DNA from: JASLQO01 sp002327525
Lineage (GTDB): Bacteria > Pseudomonadota > Gammaproteobacteria > Pseudomonadales > Azotimanducaceae
Assembly (NCBI GenBank): GCA_030744435.1
Contig: JASLQO010000013.1
Span: forward strand, 372,001-436,000
Direction: 5' to 3'
Length of the DNA stretch: 64,000 bases
Shown here: in pieces, positions 16,381 to 24,902 of the stretch
How the letters are laid out: each line of letters starts with the position of its first letter
How positions within the stretch are numbered: position 1 is the stretch's first letter
Made by a program: the position numbers and the translations under genes
Notes under the pieces: model-generated
The model's input: the letters and a program-made list of their open reading frames with translations, nothing else
Told to the model about the DNA's origin: nothing
Database searches by the model: none

Positions 16381-17154
16381 ATGAGCGGCGACAGATTTCA
16401 GAGTCTCACACAGATACGTGCATCGACCGGATTGCGCATGGCCTGCCTGCGCGGCGTACCGAGCCCGTGGACCGAGGCCGCGAAGGGCATATTTCGCGTC
16501 AAGGGGCTCACCTGTGTTTACGGCGCGCAGAGCGAGGAAGATCCGGACAATGCGCTGCTCGATTGGTATGGCGATAGCGGCGTTCCGGTGGTGTTGAACG
16601 AGGTTGAGACGCCCCGCACGGGTTGGGCGGAGATCCTGATCCTCGCCGAACGGCTGTCTGATGAACCGGTGTTGATTCCGGCGGCACCGGCCGCGCGCGC
16701 GGACATGTTCGGTCTTGCTCACGAGATATGTGGCGAAATGGGGTTTGGCTGGGCATATCGATTGCTGATGATTCAGGAGAGTCTTTCGCACGGCGAGGAA
16801 GGTCCCGCCTTCCCACCGCAGATTGCCAATCACCTCGGGACCAAATACGGGTTCAATCCCGTGCATGCCCGCCGGGCGCGCGACCGGGTGATTGATGTGC
16901 TCGACCTTCTGTCCGCACGTCTCGCCGACGGTCAGTTTTTCGTGGGCGAGGCGCTCACGGCGGTAGACATCTACTGGGCCGTGTTCGCCAATCTGATGGT
17001 ACCCCTGCCGGAATCTGATCTCCCGGCAATTCCATTCATTCGGGATGCATACACTTGCTACGATGAGGAGTTACTAGGCCACCTCAGCGAAGCGCTAAAA
17101 GCGCATCAGCGCCGCATCTACGACGACTATCTGGAGCTGCCGGTACCTCTCTAG
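16381..17154 (+). CDS. Glutathione S-transferase-like protein
   Basis: A protein of 257 residues beginning at ATG 16381 after AGGAG. It has a thioredoxin-like first half (GLRMACLRGVPSPWTEAAKG, then GVPVVLNEVETPRTGWAEIL, with the cis-proline-like VPVV) and an all-helical second half (ARRARDRVIDVLDLLSARLA, FFVGEALTAVDIYWAVFANL). The latter is the N-capping box of GST C-terminal domains. Conjugation of electrophiles with glutathione is the family role. No clear catalytic Ser, Tyr or Cys can be assigned by eye. It is 47 bases upstream of a nitronate monooxygenase gene, probably cotranscribed. Confidence 0.82.
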   Translation: MSGDRFQSLTQIRASTGLRMACLRGVPSPWTEAAKGIFRVKGLTCVYGAQSEEDPDNALLDWYGDSGVPVVLNEVETPRTGWAEILILAERLSDEPVLIPAAPAARADMFGLAHEICGEMGFGWAYRLLMIQESLSHGEEGPAFPPQIANHLGTKYGFNPVHARRARDRVIDVLDLLSARLADGQFFVGEALTAVDIYWAVFANLMVPLPESDLPAIPFIRDAYTCYDEELLGHLSEALKAHQRRIYDDYLELPVPL

Positions 17155-17201
17155 GCCGAACCGGGCTCGATTCATTCGCACAACTGCGTCAGGAACAACC
17201 A

Positions 17202-18143
17202 ATGCAATTCAACAACCGAATCACCGAACTGCTGGGTGTGGAAACACCCATCGTGCAGGCACCCATGGGCTGGATAGCGCGCTCGCAACTGGCCTCGGCC
17301 GTATCCAACGCGGGCGCGTTTGGCATCATCGAGACATCGTCCGGTGATCTGGATGCCATCCGCGGCGAAATCGTCAAGATGCGCGATCTCACCGACAGGC
17401 CTTTCGGTGTGAATATCGCGCAGGCGTTCGTGCGCGATCCCGACATCGTGCGTTTCGTCATCGAACAGGGAGTCAAATTCGTCACCACTTCCGCAGGTAA
17501 CCCGGAACGCTACACAGAGCAGTTGAAGTCGGCAGGACTCAACGTCTTTCATGTTGTGCCTAGTCTCGAGGCTGCACTCAAGGCGGTGGCGTGCGGCGTG
17601 GATGGCCTCGTCGTGGAGGGTGGCGAGGGCGGCGGTTTCAAGAACCCGAAAGAAGTTTCGACCATGGTGCTGCTACCGCTGGTACGCTCGCAGGTGGACG
17701 TTCCGATCATCGCCGCGGGCGGTTTCGTGGACGGCCGTTCCATGGCGGCGGCCTTTGCATTGGGGGCAGAAGGCATCCAGATGGGCACCCGCATGGTGTC
17801 GGCTGCCGAGTCGCCGGTGCACGAAAACTGGAAGAACGCCATCGTCGCGGCGAAAGAAACCGATACGGTGTTTCTCAATCGCATGCATTCACCAGCCCTG
17901 CGCGCACTGCGCACCGACAAGACGTCGCGCCTCGAAAATAATCCCGAAACCAATGCGATGACCGAATTCGGCACCGCGCTCGATCTCTACTTCGGCGGCG
18001 ACATGGAGGCGAGCATCGCCTTGACCGGTCAGGTGGCCGGGCGCATCGATACGATCAAGGCGGTGGCGGAGATAATCGCCGAGGTGCGCGAGCAGTTCTT
18101 CGAGGAAATCGGCGCGCTGTCACAGCGCTATCTGGGCTCATGA
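17202..18143 (+). CDS. Nitronate monooxygenase-like FMN enzyme
   Basis: A protein of 313 residues with a TIM barrel of the 2-nitropropane dioxygenase family. Landmarks are ETPIVQAPMGWIARSQLASA, FGVNIAQAFVRDP, GVKFVTTSAGNPE, GVDGLVVEGGEGGGF, VPIIAAGGFVDGRSM and GAEGIQMGTRMV, the last two binding FMN phosphate. Members oxidise alkyl nitronates or act as flavin reductases on unknown substrates; members with an enoyl-reductase (FabK) role look similar. The catalytic His typical of class I enzymes is not evident. It follows the GST gene. Confidence 0.88.
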   Translation: MQFNNRITELLGVETPIVQAPMGWIARSQLASAVSNAGAFGIIETSSGDLDAIRGEIVKMRDLTDRPFGVNIAQAFVRDPDIVRFVIEQGVKFVTTSAGNPERYTEQLKSAGLNVFHVVPSLEAALKAVACGVDGLVVEGGEGGGFKNPKEVSTMVLLPLVRSQVDVPIIAAGGFVDGRSMAAAFALGAEGIQMGTRMVSAAESPVHENWKNAIVAAKETDTVFLNRMHSPALRALRTDKTSRLENNPETNAMTEFGTALDLYFGGDMEASIALTGQVAGRIDTIKAVAEIIAEVREQFFEEIGALSQRYLGS

Positions 18144-18174
18144 GGTCAGACCAGTTTTTGTCTCATGAGGTAGA

Positions 18175-18573
18175 TCACAACGACAGAGCAGTCCAGTGCC
18201 GCGCGTGCGGATACTGGATGTGTGACACCTGCCAGCCTTCGGTGCCTTCGGCGATAAGTATGGTGACTATCTCGTCCGGTTTGGGCCGTGATGTCTTGAG
18301 CACAGCCCTGTACCTGAGCTCGACGCTCTTGTACTCGAATGTCGTCATGCGTGGTACCTCCTCGCGTTCCAGGTCATCCATGCTGCTTCCGAAAACCGCG
18401 GCCAGCGCCTTGGCCGATTGCATCGAGGCCACCGCCTCGCGCTCGATACGCTGAATCGTGCGCTGACTCAAGCCCGCTGCGATGGCCAGCTCTTCCTGCG
18501 ACCAGCGTCGCGTCAGCCGTTCTTGCAATACCTTGTCTGACCTGACTTTCATGTTGTCGTCGACGGGAACCAC
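18175..18573 (-). CDS. XRE-type HTH regulator with C-terminal DUF4177-like domain
   Basis: A protein of about 132 residues, starting at GTG 18573 or at ATG 18552; the ribosome site is weak for both. The N-terminal part is a clear helix-turn-helix of the XRE type (WSQEELAIAAGLSQRTIQRI, then EREAVASMQSAKALAAVFGS). The C-terminal 55 residues (FEYKSVELRYRAVL, DEIVTILIAEGTEGWQVSHI) look like the small DUF4177 domain, with its typical EGW motif. The HTH presumably binds DNA as a dimer and the second domain may sense a ligand; both are inference. No operator could be identified in the roughly 200-base gap upstream. Confidence 0.82.
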   Translation of the reverse strand: MVPVDDNMKVRSDKVLQERLTRRWSQEELAIAAGLSQRTIQRIEREAVASMQSAKALAAVFGSSMDDLEREEVPRMTTFEYKSVELRYRAVLKTSRPKPDEIVTILIAEGTEGWQVSHIQYPHARHWTALSL

Positions 18574-18776
18574 TGCAGGCGTGTCCGGCTCGGGGCGTTA
18601 CGCCATTTGAGTGTGCAGACCCCAACGAGGTTTGTACTTCTGTTCGGAAAGCGAAACGTGGATACAACGCTGCTCCACTAGAAACACTGTGGTTCAGGCC
18701 TGATGTGTCCAGATGTTGGTGTTACGACAGCCTCTCAAGCCCCGCCTCCCTGATTCTGGAGGAATCTGGACAAGGA

Positions 18777-19844
18777 CTAGTTAGCAGACAAGTAAGCCTG
18801 CGTGCGCATCTGGGCATTCTCCCGGATGTTCATGTGAAACAGGCTGTAGTCGTACACGTGGTAGTTGCCTTCCCCGAACATGATGGAAGGATAGTTGGGT
18901 GAGCGGATCTCAGAGACGATCAGGCGCCCGTCCTTGCATTGCGCATCGGCAATGCCCGATTCGACCTTGCCGGGTTGCTGTGAATCAGCCATGGCGAAAT
19001 CGAAACTGACCGCGCCCTTGTTGAGATCGAAGTCGGCGCGGCTGTCGTCGTTCAGCCAGGTAAGCGGGTTCACGCAGATATGCCCGGTGCCCTTCGCCAT
19101 GACGGGTGCGTCGGGTGCGAGGCTGTTCCAGGTCACCTGGCAGCCGGTATCGACGGGTGAAGTGCAAACCGGAATGCCATTGCTGCCATCGAGATAGTAG
19201 CCGATGGGGTACGCGGCGATCATGCGCTGTGCCAGCAGCGAGCCGTTGATTCGGTTACGCAACAGTGTATCGAGGTGCAAGGCGCCCTGGCTGTGTGCGG
19301 CGAGGATGAATGGGCGGTTCCGGTTGTAGTGCTGGAGGTAATAGTCGAAAGAGTCTTCGACATCGGAATAAGCAAGCTCCAGCGCCCCCTTGCCGCCGCC
19401 GGGTTGATCAAAGAAGGAATACAACGTCGCCTGGCGATAACGGGGTGCATACACGCGGCAGCAACTGTTGAACACACTCGCCTGGTTGCGCAGCACTCCA
19501 TCGTCGGTGATTGCATTGGCCTGAGCGTTGTCCAGTGGCTGATTCCAGCCGTCGCCGGAGTAGTAGGTAGTGGGGTGTATGAAGAAAACGTCCACGGCGG
19601 CGGTTGCCTGGTTGTCCACCACCTCGCCGGGGGTGACGTCGGCCTTGTCGTCACGATCCGGTAGTGCTGCCCAGTGCTCGGCGTTGGCGTAGTCGGGTGC
19701 GGATGGCGGGGTGGTCTCGGCGAATTCCGTGCCGGGTTTCAGCGTGTATGCCATGACGGCGAACTGCAGCATGTCGCGAAACACGATGCCCAGCACCAGC
19801 AGCACCGCCGCGATGACACCCGTGATGATAAGAAACTTCTTCAT
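18777..19844 (-). CDS. DUF3089-type alpha/beta hydrolase, membrane-anchored
   Basis: A protein of 355 residues starting at ATG 19844 with GGAG upstream. It begins with a single hydrophobic helix (FLIITGVIAAVLLVLGIVF) that acts as signal anchor. The body matches DUF3089 proteins: AAVDVFFIHPTTYYSGDGWN, FNSCCRVYAPRYRQATLYSF, and the nucleophile elbow FILAAHSQGALHL. HICVNPLTWLNDD and VYDYSLFHMNIRENA are further family blocks, the latter with the putative catalytic His. An esterase or lipase role at the periplasmic face is inferred. It is 15 bases downstream of the dihydroorotase gene on the same strand. Confidence 0.88.
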   Translation of the reverse strand: MKKFLIITGVIAAVLLVLGIVFRDMLQFAVMAYTLKPGTEFAETTPPSAPDYANAEHWAALPDRDDKADVTPGEVVDNQATAAVDVFFIHPTTYYSGDGWNQPLDNAQANAITDDGVLRNQASVFNSCCRVYAPRYRQATLYSFFDQPGGGKGALELAYSDVEDSFDYYLQHYNRNRPFILAAHSQGALHLDTLLRNRINGSLLAQRMIAAYPIGYYLDGSNGIPVCTSPVDTGCQVTWNSLAPDAPVMAKGTGHICVNPLTWLNDDSRADFDLNKGAVSFDFAMADSQQPGKVESGIADAQCKDGRLIVSEIRSPNYPSIMFGEGNYHVYDYSLFHMNIRENAQMRTQAYLSAN

Positions 19845-19859
19845 TTTCCACTCCGCATG

Positions 19860-21176
19860 TCAGGCGCGATGAAATGTCAGAGCTTCACCCATGGGACCAT
19901 CGATGAGCTGTCCGTCACCATAGCGCAAGTGGCCGTTTACCCACGTGGCGCGTACTCGATGTGTGAAACGAACACCGGCAAAGGGGCTCCAGCCGCACTT
20001 TGACAATACGTCCGCGCCGCCATCGATACCCTGGTCGTCGATCAGCACGAGATCGGCGTGGTAGCCCTCTCGCAGGTAGCCCCGGTCTGCGACCGCGAAC
20101 AGTTCCGCGGGCGCATGTGCCGTCTTGCGGGCGATGGTGGCGGCGTCGAACCTTGGTTGTTCGAACAGGCTGATCAGCGCGTGTTGCACCAACGGTAATC
20201 CGGCTGGCACCTGGCCGTAGGGACCCGCCTTCTCTTCCTTGGTGTGTGGTGCGTGGTCCGTGGCGATGACGTCGATCCGATCTTCAGTGACCGCACTGAT
20301 GAGGGCGGCGCGGTCTTGCGGCAACTTGATGGCTGGATTGCATTTGATATCCGCTCCCTTGTCGGCGTACCAGTCGGCGTCGAAGTACAGGTGATGTACG
20401 CAGGCCTCGGCGGTAATGCGCTTGTCCTGCAGCGGGCCGGCGGTAAACAGCGCCATTTCGCGGGCGGTGGTGAGGTGCAGCACGTGCAGGCGGGCACGGT
20501 GCCGCCTGGCCAGTTCCACGGCGAGTGAGGAAGATGCGTAGCAGGCTTCCGCCGAGCGGATGTTGGGGTGCTCGGTGAAGGGTATGTCTTCTCCGTACTG
20601 CCGGCGTGCTGCCGCCTCGTTGGCCAGTATGGTGGGCGTATCCTCGCAGTGTGTCGCGATGACCAGCGGTGTGGAGGCGAAGATGCCGTCGAGCGTTTCT
20701 TCGTTATCGACCAGCATGTTGCCGGTACTTGCACCCATGAACACCTTGATGCCGCAGGTCGAGGTGGGATCGACGGACTTAATCTCTTCCAGGTTGTCGT
20801 TGGTCGCACCCAGGTAGAAGGCGAAGTTGGCCTGCGAAGCCTTTGATGCGCGTGCGCGTTTGTCGTCCAGCGCCGCCTGATTGATGGTGAGTGGGTTGCA
20901 GTTCGGCATTTCCATGTAACTGGTGATGCCCCCGGCAATGGCAGCGCGCGATTCCGTCGCGATGGTGCCCTTGTGCTCGAAACCGGGTTCGCGGAAATGC
21001 ACCTGATCGTCGATCATCCCGGGAAGCAGGTACGCGCCCGCTGCGTCGTACTCCGGCGTGCTGCCCGCCGGTACGGTGCCGACCGCCGCGATGCGTCCGT
21101 CGCGAACCAGCAGATCGCCCTCGACGATGGTTCCCTCGTTGACGAGGCGCGCATTGACGATGCGGACACTGCTCAC
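19860..21176 (-). CDS. Dihydroorotase-type amidohydrolase
   Basis: A protein of 438 residues. GTG 21176 is chosen as start because it overlaps the TGA of the RidA-like gene by 3 bases and begins SSVRIVNARLVNEGTIVEGD, the usual opening strand pair. The open frame upstream of it is antisense-like text. Metal and substrate motifs are present: LPGMIDDQVHFREPGF, GIKVFMGASTGNM with the carbamylated Lys, VIATHCED, VLHLTT and VIATDHAPHT. This is the class I dihydroorotase pattern for cyclising carbamoyl-aspartate in pyrimidine synthesis. A hydantoinase or allantoinase role is possible but the HFREPG motif favours dihydroorotase. Confidence 0.88.
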   Translation of the reverse strand: MSSVRIVNARLVNEGTIVEGDLLVRDGRIAAVGTVPAGSTPEYDAAGAYLLPGMIDDQVHFREPGFEHKGTIATESRAAIAGGITSYMEMPNCNPLTINQAALDDKRARASKASQANFAFYLGATNDNLEEIKSVDPTSTCGIKVFMGASTGNMLVDNEETLDGIFASTPLVIATHCEDTPTILANEAAARRQYGEDIPFTEHPNIRSAEACYASSSLAVELARRHRARLHVLHLTTAREMALFTAGPLQDKRITAEACVHHLYFDADWYADKGADIKCNPAIKLPQDRAALISAVTEDRIDVIATDHAPHTKEEKAGPYGQVPAGLPLVQHALISLFEQPRFDAATIARKTAHAPAELFAVADRGYLREGYHADLVLIDDQGIDGGADVLSKCGWSPFAGVRFTHRVRATWVNGHLRYGDGQLIDGPMGEALTFHRA

Positions 21177-21649
21177 GTGTGAATCCTGACTTCCGCTTCT
21201 ATCTCCACGGGCACGTCGAAGGGCAGAGCCGCCATGCCGACCGCAGAACGGGCGTGGGCGCCGATTTCGGACCCGAACACTTCGAGGATGAGATCGGAGC
21301 AGCCGTTGATCACACCGGGCAGCGCGTTGAAACCAGGGGCCGCGTTCACCATTCCGAACAGTCTGACCCATTCGACGATGCGGTCGAGATCGCCGAGACT
21401 CGCTTTCAGAGTGGCGATCAGACCGAGGCCCACCTGGCGGGCAGCCTCGTAGCCCTGTTCGGGAGTGAGTTGACCACCCACCTTGCCGAGGGGCTTTGCA
21501 ATGCTGCCATCGGTGGCGATGGGTACGTGTCCTGACAGGATGGCCCGGTCTCCCACGGTGCGGCTCAGCTCGAACGGTAGGCTGGCTGTGTTCATTGGCT
21601 GCGGCAGTGTGATGCCGAGGTCCTGCAAGCGTTGTTCTATTTCTGCCAT
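21173..21649 (-). CDS. RidA-family protein
   Basis: A protein of 158 residues. ATG 21649 is chosen over an upstream in-frame ATG because AEIEQRLQDLGITLPQP is the typical opening. The chorismate-mutase-like fold is seen in SRTVGDRAILSGHVPI, YEAARQVGLGLIATLKASLG and GMVNAAPGFNALPGVING. Its C-terminus (HARSAVGMAALPFDVPVEIE) has the Arg-Ser-Ala-Val and P-x-x-x-x-V-E-I-E pattern of the RidA superfamily. RidA proteins hydrolyse reactive imines. The longer spacing is that of a YjgH or Rid-subgroup protein rather than RidA itself. It is translationally coupled to the dihydroorotase. Confidence 0.86.
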   Translation of the reverse strand: MAEIEQRLQDLGITLPQPMNTASLPFELSRTVGDRAILSGHVPIATDGSIAKPLGKVGGQLTPEQGYEAARQVGLGLIATLKASLGDLDRIVEWVRLFGMVNAAPGFNALPGVINGCSDLILEVFGSEIGAHARSAVGMAALPFDVPVEIEAEVRIHT

Positions 21650-21863
21650 GCATCCTTCCGGTTGGCTTCCAGGGAATCTCCGATCAGTGCGCCTTGTACT
21701 GGCGAGCACGAAAAGAACCGAGCAAACGACAGTTGATCCGAGACTAGCCAGCTTACCGCGACAGCCATCCCGTCGGTGGCCACAGTGTGTGTGTGCATGG
21801 CGTCACGGAGCACGCGCGATTCCCTTTCTCCCATTCACCACGGGTGTGAATGAGAGAAAGAAC

Positions 21864-22393
21864 ATGATCGCACGTTCTGCGGTTGTACTCACTCATGCTC
21901 TTACCCTGCTGCTGATGGTTTGCGCTGCGGGGGGCGGCGGCGCCGGTATCGACGTCGAGGACGACCTCACGCTCGATGATGAAGTGAACAACGTTTTCTA
22001 CATCGCGGTGGAGCATCCGTTGCCGCTGTTGCCGAACGTGCGAGCTGCCTACATGCATTTCGGGGCCGACGCCGGGGCACGCCTGGTGCGCGATGTCAGT
22101 TTCGCCGCAAGCGGTTTCGTCACGAGCCTGCGTCTGCGACAGGGCGAGGCGGTGCTCTACTACTAAATTCTCGATAACTGGGTGTCGCTGGATCTCGGCG
22201 TATCGGTGCGTTTTTTTTGGATGGACATCTCGAGGTGGCCTGCTCCGCCCAGCTCGGTTGGGAGTCGCCGTTTGGCCTTGGCTTCGAGGCCGGCTGGCGC
22301 AGTTACCGGATAGAGCTGGAGGCGTTTGATGACATCGATTTAGCCGTCATCTACATCAAGGGACCGTACGCGGCACTCAACTACCACTTTTAG
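21864..22393 (+). pseudogene. Decayed TIGR04219-type outer-membrane beta-barrel gene
   Basis: The start ATG 21864 and a signal-like stretch (VVLTHALTLLLMVCAA) are followed by IDVEDDLTLDDEVNNVFYIA, HPLPLLPNVRAAY and LRQGEAVLYY, and then TAA at 22164-22166. The same frame continues ILDNWVSLDLGVSVRFF, after which a T8 tract (22211-22218) is followed by a frame change to DGHLEVACSAQLGWESPFGL and FEAGWRSYRIELEAFDD, ending with GPYAALNYHF and TAG at 22391-22393. The text matches the TIGR04219 family of outer-membrane proteins, which end in a phenylalanine. About 25 residues after the signal peptide appear deleted. At least three lesions make it inactive. Confidence 0.8.
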
Positions 22394-22411
22394 ATCCTGA
22401 CCTAGCATAAT

Positions 22412-22430
22412 GAGCGGCTATGAGCCGCTC
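22412..22430 (+). promoter_or_regulatory. Perfect 7-bp hairpin with the glcD start codon in its loop
   Basis: GAGCGGC at 22412-22418 pairs with GCCGCTC at 22424-22430 around the loop TATGA, which contains the ATG of glcD at 22420-22422. No Shine-Dalgarno sequence is visible upstream. Part of the stem is coding sequence. It might hold translation low or be opened by a trans-acting RNA or protein, but chance is possible. Confidence 0.4.
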
Positions 22431-23874
22431 TCTCGTTCTTCAGCAACTGAAATCCATTCTGCCCCCGGCATCGCTCATAACCGACGCCGCTGCCAAACGT
22501 CCGTATGAAACCGATGGTCTGACCGCACTTCGAGAGCAACCGTGGGTGGTGGTGCTGCCGGAGACAGAGGCACAGGTGGCACAAGTGCTGCGTATTTGTG
22601 CCGCATGCGAGGTGCCGGTAGTGGCTCGTGGTGCGGGTACCGGACTCTCCGGTGGAGCCCGCCCGGTGAGTGACGGTGTCGTGCTGGGACTGTCCAAAAT
22701 GAACCGCATTCTGGAAATCGATATCGATAACTGCGTTGCCCGGTTGCAGCCCGGTGTGCGCAATCTGGCCGTTACCGAGGCCGCCGCCGAGTATGGGCTG
22801 TACTACGCTCCGGACCCCTCATCGCAGATTGCGTGCAGCATCGGGGGCAACGTGGCCGAGAACGCGGGCGGCGTGCACTGCCTGAAGTACGGTCTGACCG
22901 TGCACAATGTGGTGGGTCTGAAATTGCTGACCGTCGAGGGAGAAGTGCTCGAACTGGGTGGCAAGGGGCTGGATGCGCCCGGCTATGACCTGCTGGCGGT
23001 CCTGTGCGGCTCCGAGGGTATGCTCGGTATCGTCACCGAGGTGGTGGTGCGCCTGTTGCCGGATCCGGCTGCCAGACTGGTGATGCTCGCAGCGTTTGCA
23101 GACACGGAACTCGCCTCGGCAGCGGTCAACGAGACCATTAAAGCAGGCGTGATCCCGGCGGGTATGGAGATGATGGACCGCCTCGCGGTGCAGGCAGCAG
23201 AAGATTTTGCACATGCGGGATACCCGCGCGGTGCGGGCGCGATTCTGCTCATCGAACTCGATGGCACGGCAGCGGAACTGGCGGCGTTGGAAGCCGAGGT
23301 GACGGCGGTGGTCAGGGCCGCGGGTGCGTTCAGCGTCGACGTGGCGCGCGATGCGCAGCAGCAGGCCATTATGTGGAAGGGTCGCAAGTCGGCGTTTCCA
23401 GCAGTTGGGCGTATCGCGCCCGACTATTACTGTATGGACGGTACCATCCCAAGACGCAGACTCGGTGAAGTGCTCGGTGAGATCAACCTGCTGTCCCGTG
23501 AGTATGGGCTGGAGGTTGCCAACGTCTTTCACGCCGGTGACGGCAATTTGCATCCGCTGATTCTCTACGATGCCAACGTCCCCGGTGAGCTCGCGCGTGT
23601 AGAGGAAATGGGCGGGCGCATTCTCGAACGCTGCGTGGAGGTGGGCGGTACGGTAACCGGCGAACATGGCGTTGGCGTCGAGAAGCTGGATCAGATGTGT
23701 GTGCAGTTCACGGAAGCGGAGCTCCGTCAGTTCGAACGACTGAAAGCGGTGTTCGATCCCGCCGGGGTGCTGAATCCCGGCAAAGCTATCCCCACACTCT
23801 CGCGTTGCGCGGAACTCGGCGGCATGCATGTACATCGGGGTGAGTTGCCGTTTCGTAACCTGGACCGGTTCTGA
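22420..23874 (+). CDS. glcD: Glycolate oxidase subunit GlcD (FAD-linked)
   Basis: A protein of 484 residues with the FAD-binding PCMH fold: PVVARGAGTGLSGGARPVSD, then IACSIGGNVAENAGGVHCLK, and GSEGMLGIVTEVVVRLLP. The C-terminal part contains NVFHAGDGNLHPLILYD and VGGTVTGEHGVGVEKLDQM, the substrate and FAD-contact blocks of GlcD. It oxidises glycolate (or D-lactate) to glyoxylate with electrons passed to the membrane chain through GlcE and GlcF. Stop and next start overlap by one base (TGATG at 23872-23876). Start codon lies inside a hairpin, described separately. Confidence 0.94.
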   Translation: MSRSLVLQQLKSILPPASLITDAAAKRPYETDGLTALREQPWVVVLPETEAQVAQVLRICAACEVPVVARGAGTGLSGGARPVSDGVVLGLSKMNRILEIDIDNCVARLQPGVRNLAVTEAAAEYGLYYAPDPSSQIACSIGGNVAENAGGVHCLKYGLTVHNVVGLKLLTVEGEVLELGGKGLDAPGYDLLAVLCGSEGMLGIVTEVVVRLLPDPAARLVMLAAFADTELASAAVNETIKAGVIPAGMEMMDRLAVQAAEDFAHAGYPRGAGAILLIELDGTAAELAALEAEVTAVVRAAGAFSVDVARDAQQQAIMWKGRKSAFPAVGRIAPDYYCMDGTIPRRRLGEVLGEINLLSREYGLEVANVFHAGDGNLHPLILYDANVPGELARVEEMGGRILERCVEVGGTVTGEHGVGVEKLDQMCVQFTEAELRQFERLKAVFDPAGVLNPGKAIPTLSRCAELGGMHVHRGELPFRNLDRF

Positions 23875-24902
23875 TGGCTGATCGTGGTGACGAGTTGGCA
23901 GCGAGCATCCGCGACGCGGCCGAATCGGGACAACGGCTCGTCGTTCGCGGTAGCGGCAGCAAGCCGTGGTTAACCGCAACCTGCGAGGGCGAAGTATTGT
24001 CCGTTGCCGGTCACACCGGTGTCATGGACTACCGCCCCGAGGAACTGGTGTTGACAGCGCGGGCGGGCACTGCGCTTGACGAGATCGAAGCGGTGCTCGC
24101 AGAAAACGGTCAGCATCTGGCATTCGAGCCGCCGCGCATCGGCGGCGGTGGAACGCTGGGCGGAGCCGTCGCGGCGGGCCTCTCGGGTCCTGGGCGACCG
24201 TGGCGCGGATCGGTACGTGACGCGGTGCTGGGTGTGACCATGATCAACGGTTACGGCGAGATGCTGGCTTTCGGCGGCCAGGTGATGAAGAACGTCGCTG
24301 GCTACGACGTCTCACGTTTGCAGGCCGGGGCATATGGTACGTTGGGTGTGCTGTTGTCGGTGAGTGTGCGCGTGCAGCCCTCACCGGAATGCGAGCGCAC
24401 GCTGCATTTCGAGCAGGATGCCCCCGAAGCGCTCGCAACGATGCGTGATTGGGCGCGGCTGCCGTGGCCGGTGAGCGCCACCTTGCACGAGCGACAGACG
24501 CTGAGTGTACGTCTGTCGGGTAGCCATGCGGGCGTGGCTGGCGCGGTGGCAGAACTGGGTGGCGAGTGCAGCGATGATCTGAGCCTGTGGGATCAGCTGC
24601 GCGATCGCGGGCACAGGCTCTTTGGCGGGCCGGTGTTGTGGCGTGCGTCCTACCCCCCGGCAGCGCCGTTGCAGGGCGATGAGTGCGCCATGGAGTGGGG
24701 CGGGGCGCAACGTTGGTATCGGAGCGATGTGAGCGAGCATGTGCGGGCACAGCGGGGTTGGATGCGGCGCGCGGACGCACCGGGCCAGCTGCCGGGTGGA
24801 ACCTATAGCGCGCGCATCAAGAAGGCCTTCGATCCACAGGGCGTGCTGAATGCGTCACTCAACGCGCACACCGGTGATGGTGAGGCGAGCGATGCGCACT
24901 GA
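23874..24902 (+). CDS. glcE: Glycolate oxidase subunit GlcE
   Basis: A protein of 342 residues, the usual GlcE length. It is a shorter second FAD-binding subunit: RLVVRGSGSKPWLT, then LAFEPPRIGGGGTLGGAVAA, GLSGPGRPWRGSVRDAVLGV and MKNVAGYDVSRLQAGAYGTL. The C-terminus includes IKKAFDPQGVLN. It follows glcD with start and stop overlapping, and its own last bases overlap glcF by 11, which indicates a tightly coupled operon. Confidence 0.93.
   Translation: MADRGDELAASIRDAAESGQRLVVRGSGSKPWLTATCEGEVLSVAGHTGVMDYRPEELVLTARAGTALDEIEAVLAENGQHLAFEPPRIGGGGTLGGAVAAGLSGPGRPWRGSVRDAVLGVTMINGYGEMLAFGGQVMKNVAGYDVSRLQAGAYGTLGVLLSVSVRVQPSPECERTLHFEQDAPEALATMRDWARLPWPVSATLHERQTLSVRLSGSHAGVAGAVAELGGECSDDLSLWDQLRDRGHRLFGGPVLWRASYPPAAPLQGDECAMEWGGAQRWYRSDVSEHVRAQRGWMRRADAPGQLPGGTYSARIKKAFDPQGVLNASLNAHTGDGEASDAH

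Noticed and set aside
21177..21653. Long minus-strand extension of the dihydroorotase frame
   Set aside because: It overlaps the RidA gene in another frame and its translation has no family signal; GTG 21176 overlaps the RidA stop.
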